Source: an uncultured Bacteroidales bacterium (GTDB lineage Bacteria > Bacteroidota > Bacteroidia > Bacteroidales > Bacteroidaceae). Taken from it: a DNA stretch of 18,050 nucleotides. Each line of letters begins with the position of its first letter. Positions within the stretch are counted from its first letter, which is position 1. Location of the stretch: the NCBI GenBank assembly GCA_902768605.1, contig CACXLY010000080.1:1-18050 (forward strand), read 5' to 3'. Below the pieces are notes generated by a model. The model did not search any database. It had not been told where the DNA came from and worked only from the letters and a program-made list of their open reading frames with translations. Below, piece after piece: positions 1 to 5,176 of this stretch. The position numbers and the translations under genes are program-made.

Positions 1-157
1 TAATTCAATAATTCCAAAATGTTTGGTAATGATATAGCAGTTGGCACGCTTTTCGGATGGGTGAAAGAGCTTAGTCGGGGGAAGATGAAGGCTGAACCGC
101 GGTTATCTTGGAAGCATACAGGAAACACCTGAAGCGCGAATGGAAATAGCTAAACGC

Positions 158-193
158 AAAGAGGATGAACCAAACGGCTCATCCTCTTCTTTT
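158..193 (-). terminator. Hairpin downstream of tRNA-Leu, probable terminator
   Basis: A perfect 10-bp stem (159-168 with 179-188, AAGAGGATGA/TCATCCTCTT) encloses a 10-nt loop just after the 3' end of the minus-strand tRNA-Leu. On the minus strand the stem is followed by a weak T-rich stretch (CTTTGCGTTT), so it probably ends the tRNA transcript. The 1-150 region to its left holds no gene I can support. Confidence 0.6.
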
Positions 194-198
194 GCTCG

Positions 199-284
199 TG
201 CCCGGAACGGGAATCGAACCCGTACGGCCATCACTGGCCAAGGGATTTTAAGTCCCTCGTGTCTACCAATTCCACCATCTGGGC
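199..284 (-). tRNA. tRNA-Leu (anticodon UAA)
   Basis: Read on the minus strand, this 86-nt sequence folds as a class II tRNA. It has an acceptor stem GCCCAGA/TCCGGGC (with one A-C mismatch at the fifth pair) and a D arm containing GGTAGAC. The anticodon stem AGGGA/TCCCT carries loop CTTAAAA, giving anticodon UAA. A long variable arm (GGCC/GGCC) and the T arm ACGGG-TTCGATT-CCCGT follow. The discriminator is A, and CCA is not encoded. The long variable arm and UAA anticodon identify leucine. A TACCTTTG promoter lies about 34 nt upstream, and a hairpin follows. Confidence 0.95.
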
Positions 285-296
285 AGCCTTGCAGGT

Positions 297-325
297 GCAA
301 TTCGCTAATTGCGAGTGCAAAGGTA
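297..325 (-). promoter_or_regulatory. Promoter -7 element and leader hairpin for tRNA-Leu
   Basis: On the minus strand, 325-318 reads TACCTTTG, the Bacteroidetes -7 consensus TAnnTTTG. No TTTG is found at the -33 spacing; that place is filled by a GTGAAAA-type repeat array (331-361). The expected leader contains a perfect 6-bp hairpin (297-302 with 307-312, GCAATT/AATTGC, 4-nt loop) before the tRNA 5' end. Confidence 0.7.
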
Positions 326-330
326 CAATA

Positions 331-361
331 AAAAGTGAAAAGTGAAAAGTGAAAAGAGAAA
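331..361. repeat. 7-bp tandem repeat array (GTGAAAA type)
   Basis: About three to four units of AAAAGTG, the last degenerate, lie between the 3' end of cdsA and the tRNA-Leu -7 element. The array covers the -33 region of that promoter. It is one of several arrays in this window with a 7-bp period but different sequence. Confidence 0.8.
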
Positions 362-395
362 AATTATTCTCTAATCTCGATTCTTTAATCAAATC

Positions 396-1292
396 TTATG
401 TCAAAATGAAGTAAATGACGGATGCGGGGATGGTAAGCAGGGCGCTGTCGAAGCGGTCGAGCATGCCGCCGTGGCCTGGGAGGACGTTGCCGCTGTCCTT
501 GATGCCGAGCTGGCGCTTGATGAGGCTCTCCACGAGGTCGCCCCATGTGCCGAAGAAGACGACGACGAGAGCAAAGCCGAGCCAGCGAAGCAAAGGCATT
601 GAGGATTGACCGTTGACCATTGACCATTGACCATTAGCCATTGAGGATTGACCATTGTCCAGCCACCAGATGATGACGGCTGCCAGGAGGGTGAAGAGCC
701 CGCCTCCGATGCTTCCTATCCACGACTTCTTAGGTGAGATGCGGGGAAAGAGCTTGGCAGGGACGTAGTTATGCAGCATGCTGCCGCAGAGGTAGGCGAA
801 GGTGTCGTTCACCCACAGGAAGATGAAGAGGGCGAGCGGGTATATCCAGTTGTAGGCCATGCTGCTTGTCGTCTGGTCATACGCGATGCTGAGGAGGGGC
901 AGCAGGGCAAAGGGGACGGCGATGTAGAGTTGAGAGGCGAAGCAGAGTGCCCAGTCCTGCAGAGGCTTTTGAGTGTGCCGGTAGAGTCCGCTGATGAGGA
1001 TGTAGAGCATCAGCAGACCATAGAGCGAGAACATCTGTGCTGTCTGCGGGCTGGCGATGGCGCTGAGCCACACGGCAGCGACGAGGACGACGCCTGCCAT
1101 CGCGTTAATGGGGCGAGGCATCTTGGTTCCGAGGTGAGTGTTCATCAGCGTCCCGAACTCCCACAACGTGGCTGCTGCTACGAGGGCAAAGAAGAAGAAG
1201 GCGCTGACTGGACTATAGACGGTGCAACAGACGAGCAGGAGGACATAGACGGCGCCGGTCAGGGTGCGGACAACTAAACTGCGTAAATTCAT
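396..1292 (-). CDS. cdsA: Phosphatidate cytidylyltransferase (CDP-diglyceride synthase)
   Basis: This integral membrane enzyme converts phosphatidic acid and CTP to CDP-diacylglycerol, the branch-point precursor of phospholipids. The 298-residue product has many hydrophobic segments. It ends with the CdsA signature: GDLVESLIKR at 251-260, then IKDSGNVLPGHGG and LDRFDS to about residue 283, carrying the expected acidic and glycine residues. It is the last gene of rsfS-ftsH-cdsA, 115 nt after ftsH. The ATG lies inside a 7-bp repeat, with no Shine-Dalgarno. The N-terminus (MNLRSLVVRTLTGAV) resembles normal CdsA starts. Oddity: residues 212-232 are encoded by nine heptamer repeats and form a 7-residue peptide repeat (NGQSSM-like) between two hydrophobic segments. 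Without this insert the length would be about 277 residues, near what I recall for the family. Family identity is secure; activity with the insert is inferred from the intact signature. Confidence 0.93.
   Translation of the reverse strand: MNLRSLVVRTLTGAVYVLLLVCCTVYSPVSAFFFFALVAAATLWEFGTLMNTHLGTKMPRPINAMAGVVLVAAVWLSAIASPQTAQMFSLYGLLMLYILISGLYRHTQKPLQDWALCFASQLYIAVPFALLPLLSIAYDQTTSSMAYNWIYPLALFIFLWVNDTFAYLCGSMLHNYVPAKLFPRISPKKSWIGSIGGGLFTLLAAVIIWWLDNGQSSMANGQWSMVNGQSSMPLLRWLGFALVVVFFGTWGDLVESLIKRQLGIKDSGNVLPGHGGMLDRFDSALLTIPASVIYFILT
597..659 (-). repeat. Nine 7-bp repeats in frame inside cdsA
   Basis: Read on the minus strand, exactly 63 bp consist of nine heptamers of the form (G/C)(T/A)CAAT(G/C) with small variations, for example GTCAATG and CTCAATG. 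Three units make 21 bp, so the protein shows a period of seven residues: DNGQSSM, ANGQWSM, VNGQSSM. A gain or loss of one or two units would shift the reading frame; three units would be neutral to frame. Confidence 0.92.
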
Positions 1293-1412
1293 AATTCACA
1301 ATTCATAATTCACAATAAATACTGTCGTCTTTCATAATTCTTTGTTCATAATCATACTACGCCCTGCAACAATGTGAAGAGAATAATTATGGATTATGAA
1401 TTGTGAATTATG
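1287..1412. repeat. Inverted pair of 7-bp repeat arrays in the ftsH-cdsA gap
   Basis: Heptamers of AATTCAT/AATTCAC type occur at about 1287-1316 and in opposite orientation at about 1384-1412. The core arms, 1290-1309 (CATAATTCACAATTCATAAT) and 1393-1412, are perfect 20-bp reverse complements around an 83-nt loop. On the minus-strand mRNA the ftsH stop codon (1410-1408) lies in the first arm, and the cdsA ATG (1292-1290) is the last three bases of the second arm. Confidence 0.88.
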
Positions 1413-3282
1413 CTTCCCGCTCGACGAGCAGCTGTGCAAGGGCAGCATGACCTTCGGCGTTCTTGCTGAGGATGTCCTTTGCTCTGGCGTACTGTTCGGC
1501 AATCATAGCCTTAGTCTCTTCGTCGATGAGCTTTGCCGTGGCCTCGGAATAGGGGCGCTGGAAGCCGTACTCCTGATTGTCGTAGTAGCAGATGTTGGGC
1601 AGTTTGTCGCTCATTCCCATGTAGGTTATCATGCTGTATGCCTGCTTAGTGACGCGCTCCAGGTCGTTCATGGCGCCGCTGCTTATCTGTCCGCAGAAGA
1701 GTTCCTCAGCCGCACGGCCTCCCAGCGTGGCGCACATCTCGTCGAGCATCTGTTCGCGAGTCGTTATCTGACGTTCCTCGGGCAGATACCATGCAGCGCC
1801 GAGGGCGCGGCCTCGAGGCACGATGGTGACCTTGACGAGCGGGTTGGCGTATTGGAGCAGCCAGCTGATGGTGGCGTGGCCCGCCTCGTGGAGGGCGATG
1901 GTGCGTTTCTCCTCGGCCGTCATCACCTTTGTCTTCTTCTCCAGTCCGCCGATGATGCGGTCCACGGCAGCGAGGAAGTCGTCCTTGTCGACGGCTTTCT
2001 TCCCGTTTCGAGCTGCGATGAGAGCCGCCTCGTTGCAGACGTTGGCGATGTCGGCGCCGCTGAAGCCGGGCGTCTGTCGGGCAAGGAAGTCGATGTCGAG
2101 CGATTCGTCCTTCTTGATAGGCTTGAGGTGAACCTGGAATATTTCCTTGCGCTCGTTCACGTCGGGCAGTTCGACGTGTATCTGTCGGTCGAAGCGTCCT
2201 GCGCGCAGCAAGGCTTTGTCGAGGATGTCGGCACGGTTGGTGGCAGCCATGATGATGACGCCGCTGTTGGTGCCGAAGCCGTCCATCTCGGTGAGGAGCT
2301 GATTGAGGGTGCTTTCCCTCTCGTCGTTTGCTCCGACCTGCACGCCGCGGCTGCGGGCGCGGCCTACGGCGTCGATTTCGTCGATGAAGATGATGCACGG
2401 CGCCTTCTCCTTAGCCTGCCGGAAGAGGTCGCGAACGCGGCTTGCTCCCACGCCTACGAACATCTCGACGAAGTCGCTGCCCGACATGCTGAAGAAGGGC
2501 ACGTCGGCCTCTCCTGCTACGGCCTTGGCGAGCAGCGTCTTACCCGTGCCCGGAGGTCCTACGAGCAAGGCGCCTTTAGGTATCTTGCCGCCCAGCTCGG
2601 TGTAGCGTTGCGGGTTCTTGAGGAACTCGACGATTTCCTGCACCTCGAGCTTGGCGCCTTCCTGTCCAGCGACATCGGCAAAGGTCACCTTGTTGTCGTC
2701 GTCCTTCTCGAAGAGCTTGGCACGGCTCTTTCCCACGTTGAAGATGCCCATCGGTCCGCTGCCGTCGCTTCCGCCGCCCATGCGTCGCATGAGCAGTATC
2801 CAGAAGAAGATGATGAAGAGTAGGGGGCCGAAGCTCCAGAAGAAATGCATGAAGTCGTCCTCTCCCTGTCGGTACTCAATCTCGCCCTTGAAGTTCTCGA
2901 GCGTCTGCTGTTCGCTGATGAAGTCCTCCAGCTTGTCTGCCGACGGGATTTGCACCACGACGTATGGCCTGGTGCCACTCTCTACCTTCTGTTCCTTGAA
3001 GACGTCGCGTATGTGGCTCGGTTCGACATACATCTGCAGGGCGCCCTCCTTCTTGTTGACGATGATGCGCGATGCGTAGCCCTGCTCCACGTATTCTTTG
3101 AACTGGCTGTACGAGGCGTTGCGCGACGTGCCGCCGGTAAGCGAGGTGTTGTCGCCGCTCAGGAGCATATAGCCCAGCACGGCGGCAATGATGAGGTAAA
3201 TCCACGTCAGGCTTATCGGCGAGCCGGGCTTCTTGTCCTTCTTGTTCTTATTAGGTTTCTTGTTATTCTTGTTTTCGCTCAT
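1408..3282 (-). CDS. ftsH: ATP-dependent zinc metalloprotease FtsH
   Basis: This membrane-anchored AAA+ protease degrades misfolded or regulated membrane and cytosolic proteins. The 624-residue product has a Lys/Asn-rich start, a first membrane segment near 24-42, a second near 145-166, Walker A GPPGTGKT at 242-249, Walker B IIFIDEID near 297-304, the AAA second region of homology ([20 protein letters not shown]) near 348-367, and the zinc site HEAGH at 465-469. A likely third zinc ligand is Asp540 ([11 protein letters not shown]). The start [10 protein letters not shown] is chosen because the frame upstream of it lies within rsfS; its ATG is 10 nt after the rsfS stop. Oddity: the protein ends at ...LLVEREA, where FtsH proteins usually continue through a further helix and tail. 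The stop codon lies in a heptamer repeat, which suggests truncation. Co-transcription with rsfS and cdsA is likely. Confidence 0.96.
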   Translation of the reverse strand: MSENKNNKKPNKNKKDKKPGSPISLTWIYLIIAAVLGYMLLSGDNTSLTGGTSRNASYSQFKEYVEQGYASRIIVNKKEGALQMYVEPSHIRDVFKEQKVESGTRPYVVVQIPSADKLEDFISEQQTLENFKGEIEYRQGEDDFMHFFWSFGPLLFIIFFWILLMRRMGGGSDGSGPMGIFNVGKSRAKLFEKDDDNKVTFADVAGQEGAKLEVQEIVEFLKNPQRYTELGGKIPKGALLVGPPGTGKTLLAKAVAGEADVPFFSMSGSDFVEMFVGVGASRVRDLFRQAKEKAPCIIFIDEIDAVGRARSRGVQVGANDERESTLNQLLTEMDGFGTNSGVIIMAATNRADILDKALLRAGRFDRQIHVELPDVNERKEIFQVHLKPIKKDESLDIDFLARQTPGFSGADIANVCNEAALIAARNGKKAVDKDDFLAAVDRIIGGLEKKTKVMTAEEKRTIALHEAGHATISWLLQYANPLVKVTIVPRGRALGAAWYLPEERQITTREQMLDEMCATLGGRAAEELFCGQISSGAMNDLERVTKQAYSMITYMGMSDKLPNICYYDNQEYGFQRPYSEATAKLIDEETKAMIAEQYARAKDILSKNAEGHAALAQLLVEREA

Positions 3283-3292
3283 AGGGAAATTA

Positions 3293-3655
3293 TCAGTCGA
3301 GGTTTGGAATGCGACGGAGGTCGGCATCGGCCCAGAGGTGTTCGATGTCGTAGAACGAGCGGAGTTCTGGCAGGAAGATATGTACGATGACGTCGGAGTA
3401 GTCCATCGCCACCCAGGCGGCATTGCCGAGGCCGCTGACGGCGACAGGCTTCGTGGCAATCTTCTCGCGACAGGTGTCGCCGACAGAATGCGCCAAAGCC
3501 CCCACCTGCTGAGGCGAGCCGCCCGAGCAGATGACAAAGTACTGGCAAATAGTGTCGGGAATACCCGTGAGGTCGGCAACGACGATGTCCCGCCCCTTCT
3601 TATCCTGCAATCCTTCTACAATCGTTTCAACCAACTCGTTCTTCTTTTTCTTCAT
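3293..3655 (-). CDS. rsfS: Ribosome silencing factor RsfS (RsfS/YbeB/Iojap family)
   Basis: RsfS binds ribosomal protein uL14 on the large subunit and blocks subunit joining when nutrients are scarce. The 120-residue product shows the family pattern: VETIVEGLQDKKGRDIVVADLTG near the N-terminus, then DTICQYFVICSG, then AWVAMDYSDVIVHIF and FYDIEHLWADA near the C-terminus. Length matches the family (about 105-130). I start at MKKKKNELVETI; an upstream in-frame ATG at 3700 would add 15 residues that read like leader sequence (HPIKYYNTYYIILR). It is the first gene of rsfS-ftsH-cdsA, and its TATCTTTG promoter element lies about 43 nt upstream. The gap to ftsH is only 10 nt, so translation may be coupled. 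Confidence 0.93.
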   Translation of the reverse strand: MKKKKNELVETIVEGLQDKKGRDIVVADLTGIPDTICQYFVICSGGSPQQVGALAHSVGDTCREKIATKPVAVSGLGNAAWVAMDYSDVIVHIFLPELRSFYDIEHLWADADLRRIPNLD

Positions 3656-3697
3656 TCGCAATATTATATAATATGTATTGTAATACTTAATTGGGTG

Positions 3698-3705
3698 CAA
3701 AGATA
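3698..3705 (-). promoter_or_regulatory. Promoter -7 element of rsfS-ftsH-cdsA
   Basis: On the minus strand 3705-3698 reads TATCTTTG, followed by CACCC, matching TAnnTTTG. A TTTG at 3722-3719 is only 13 bp away, too close for the usual 18-21 bp spacing, so the -33 part is weak or absent. The leader down to rsfS is very AT-rich. Confidence 0.65.
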
Positions 3706-3776
3706 CGAAAAATTAGTTCAAATTTCATATTTCACAGACCATAATTCAAAATTATTAAGTTTTTTTTTGCAAATTA

Positions 3777-3808
3777 TTTGGTCGGTTTATAAAAAAGACG
3801 TACCTTTG
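3777..3808 (+). promoter_or_regulatory. Near-consensus Bacteroidetes promoter for tRNA-Gln
   Basis: TTTG at 3777-3780, a 20-bp spacer, then TACCTTTG at 3801-3808 match the Bacteroidetes sigma-ABfr consensus (TTTG-N19-21-TAnnTTTG). The tRNA begins 10 nt after the -7 element, so initiation must be at or just before the mature 5' end. Confidence 0.85.
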
Positions 3809-3817
3809 CAGCGCAAT

Positions 3818-3888
3818 TGGGCTATGGTGTAATGGTAACACTGCAGATTCTGGTCCTGCCTTTCCTGGTTCGAGTCCGGGTAGCCCAA
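3818..3888 (+). tRNA. tRNA-Gln (anticodon CUG)
   Basis: The 71-nt sequence folds with acceptor stem TGGGCTA/TAGCCCA, a short D arm (GTGT...ACAC), anticodon stem GCAGA/CCTGC with loop TTCTGGT (anticodon CUG), and T arm CCTGG-TTCGAGT-CCGGG. The U1-A72 acceptor start is typical of tRNA-Gln. The last anticodon-stem pair is an A-C mismatch. CCA is not encoded. It reads CAG codons only, so a separate UUG isoacceptor is expected elsewhere in the genome. Confidence 0.93.
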
Positions 3889-3902
3889 CGAAGACAAAGG
3901 AA

Positions 3903-3931
3903 GGCCGTGCTGTGGAAGTGCGGCTTTTTTT
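3903..3931 (+). terminator. Intrinsic terminator after tRNA-Gln
   Basis: An 8-bp stem (3904-3911 GCCGTGCT with 3917-3924 AGTGCGGC, two G-T pairs) has a 5-nt loop and is followed by seven T residues (3925-3931). I see no promoter between it and corA, so read-through may supply the corA mRNA. Confidence 0.8.
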
Positions 3932-3977
3932 AGACACACCAACAGAACACAAAGAACAAAGCTATTCAATAACAACA

Positions 3978-4013
3978 ATGGACGACTATCACGCGGATAA
4001 TTACGATTCTTAG
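3978..4013 (+). CDS. Candidate Asp-rich leader peptide upstream of corA (11 aa)
   Basis: An ATG after an A-rich leader (AACAACA) opens an 11-codon ORF encoding MDDYHADNYDS, ending in TAG 98 nt before the corA start. Four of its eleven residues are Asp, two of them directly after Met. Short ORFs rich in acidic residues or proline lead several bacterial Mg2+ transporter mRNAs, where low Mg2+ destabilises translating ribosomes. Two mutually exclusive hairpins follow (4019-4058). The role is inferred from position and composition; an ORF this short can occur by chance. Confidence 0.35.
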   Translation: MDDYHADNYDS

Positions 4014-4018
4014 CGCTC

Positions 4019-4058
4019 CGGAGTCTGCATCGCGTCATGCACGCTCCGCAAAGGGAGC
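4019..4058 (+). promoter_or_regulatory. Alternative hairpins in the corA leader
   Basis: Hairpin A pairs 4019-4023 (CGGAG) with 4044-4048 (CTCCG) and 4026-4030 (TGCAT) with 4037-4041 (ATGCA), with a 2x2 internal loop and a 6-nt terminal loop. Hairpin B pairs 4043-4047 (GCTCC) with 4054-4058 (GGAGC). Both use the CTCC segment, so they exclude each other. The same segment could also pair with GGAG of the corA Shine-Dalgarno (4098-4101). The geometry suits a translational switch but is unproven. Confidence 0.4.
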
Positions 4059-4111
4059 CTGAAGATTATGTGCATGTACACCCCAGAAGAAACAAAAGGA
4101 GGAACAAGACG

Positions 4112-5038
4112 ATGCGAACTTATTGGAACACTTCGAATGGTCTGCGCACCATTGAAGAATGGCAGCCTGGCTGCTGGGTGCAAGTGACTTGCCCAACGCA
4201 GGAAGACGTGAACTTTCTGGAGCAGACGCTCAAAATCCCTGATTACTACATTAGCGACATTGCCGATACGGACGAACGTGCCCGTTACGACATCGACGAG
4301 GGCTGGGTGCTCATCATCCTTCGTATTCCATACGTGAAGGAGACGAAAAGCCGCACGCCCTACACGACCATCCCGCTCGGTATCATCATGAAGGGCGACG
4401 TGCTGATTACGGTCTGCAACTTCGAGACAAACATGATGATCGACTTCGTGTCGTATCAGCAGAAGCGCGGCCTCGGCTTCGTGGACAGCGTGGATATGAT
4501 ATTCCGCCTGTTCCTGTGCTGTGCCGTGTGGTACCTGAAGCGGCTCAAGCAGATCAGTTCGCGCATCGACAAGGCCAAGCAGAACCTCGACCACAAGATC
4601 AGCAACAATGACCTCATCTCGCTGAGCCGCCTGCAGGACAGCCTCACCTACTTCGTCACCTCCATCCGTGGCAATGAGAACTTGCTTTCCAAGCTGAAGT
4701 TCAAGCTGCCCATCGACGAGCTGGACGCCGACATGATAGAGGACGTCGGCATCGAGATGAGCCAGGCGCGCGAGACCACGAACATTTACGCCAACATCCT
4801 CGACTCGACGATGGACACCTACGCCAACCTGATCAACAACAACATGAACTCCGTCATGAAGATGCTCACCAGCATCAGCATTATCCTGATGTTCCCGACG
4901 CTCATCGCCAGCCTGTTTGGCATGAACCTGGTGAACGGCATGGAGACGGCCTCTTGGGGCTTCCCGCTGGCACTTGTCTTGTCAATCGGCGTCACGGTCC
5001 TCTTTATGTGGTATTTCAAGCGCAAAACTTGGATTTGA
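4112..5038 (+). CDS. corA: CorA family magnesium/cobalt transport protein
   Basis: This is a homopentameric inner-membrane divalent-cation channel. The 308-residue product has a large cytosolic N-terminal domain and a long helical middle (LKQISSRIDKAKQNLDHKISNNDL). It ends in two C-terminal membrane segments: the first (near 249-269) leads into the family-defining GMN motif at 270-272, and the second (FPLALVLSIGVTVLFMWYF) precedes a basic tail KRKTWI, all as in CorA. The loop after GMN (LVNGMETASWG) lacks the frequent MPEL. I choose the ATG at 4112 because a strong Shine-Dalgarno (AAAAGGAGG, 4094-4102) precedes it; an in-frame ATG at 4037 would lie in the leader hairpin and add 25 non-conserved residues. 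Upstream are the Asp-rich mini-ORF and alternative hairpins. Downstream are a short repeat array and a terminator. Ion specificity cannot be read from the sequence. Confidence 0.93.
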   Translation: MRTYWNTSNGLRTIEEWQPGCWVQVTCPTQEDVNFLEQTLKIPDYYISDIADTDERARYDIDEGWVLIILRIPYVKETKSRTPYTTIPLGIIMKGDVLITVCNFETNMMIDFVSYQQKRGLGFVDSVDMIFRLFLCCAVWYLKRLKQISSRIDKAKQNLDHKISNNDLISLSRLQDSLTYFVTSIRGNENLLSKLKFKLPIDELDADMIEDVGIEMSQARETTNIYANILDSTMDTYANLINNNMNSVMKMLTSISIILMFPTLIASLFGMNLVNGMETASWGFPLALVLSIGVTVLFMWYFKRKTWI

Positions 5039-5044
5039 GGGTAC

Positions 5045-5076
5045 TTCATAGTTCACAGTTCATAGTTCATAGTTGA
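5045..5076. repeat. 7-bp tandem repeat array (TAGTTCA type)
   Basis: About four units (TAGTTCA, CAGTTCA, TAGTTCA, TAGTTGA) begin just after the corA stop and before its terminator. The sequence differs from the other arrays, but the period is again 7 bp. Confidence 0.8.
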
Positions 5077-5100
5077 AATTTTTCACTAATCAGATAAAAA

Positions 5101-5136
5101 AACGAGCTCTTTCCTTGCAGGTTAGAGCTTTTTTTG
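5101..5136 (+). terminator. Intrinsic terminator after corA
   Basis: The stem AGCTCT (5105-5110) / AGAGCT (5124-5129) with a 13-nt loop is preceded by an A-run and followed by TTTTTTT (5129-5135). The flanking A and T runs could extend the stem. The T-run runs into the TTTG that serves as -33 element for the next gene. Confidence 0.8.
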
Positions 5137-5162
5137 TTTATTTTGCGTCCACTATACCTTTA
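5133..5162 (+). promoter_or_regulatory. Promoter of the DUF349 gene
   Basis: TTTG at 5133-5136, an 18-bp spacer and TACCTTTA at 5155-5162 approximate the Bacteroidetes consensus, the last base being A rather than G. The ATG follows 14 nt later. The -33 element overlaps the end of the upstream terminator T-run. Confidence 0.6.
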
Positions 5163-5176
5163 TTTAATTAACAATT

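Noticed and set aside
19..132. A 37-codon open frame (MFGNDIAVGTLFGWVKEL...) at the left edge, plus strand
   Set aside because: It has no recognisable family, no Shine-Dalgarno or promoter, and an in-frame stop at position 1-3. It could be a tiny gene or a gene remnant, but nothing supports it.
1396..2823. Long open frame (475 codons) on the plus strand opposite ftsH
   Set aside because: It lies antisense within ftsH, whose motifs are all intact, and shows no domain of its own. GC-biased third positions of ftsH explain it.
3283..3579. A longer N-terminus for ftsH (99 extra residues)
   Set aside because: The extension overlaps rsfS in another frame, is not FtsH-like, and the internal Met gives a standard FtsH start.
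4037..4111. A longer N-terminus for corA (25 extra residues)
   Set aside because: The upstream ATG sits in a hairpin without Shine-Dalgarno, whereas the ATG at 4112 has AAAAGGAGG at good spacing.
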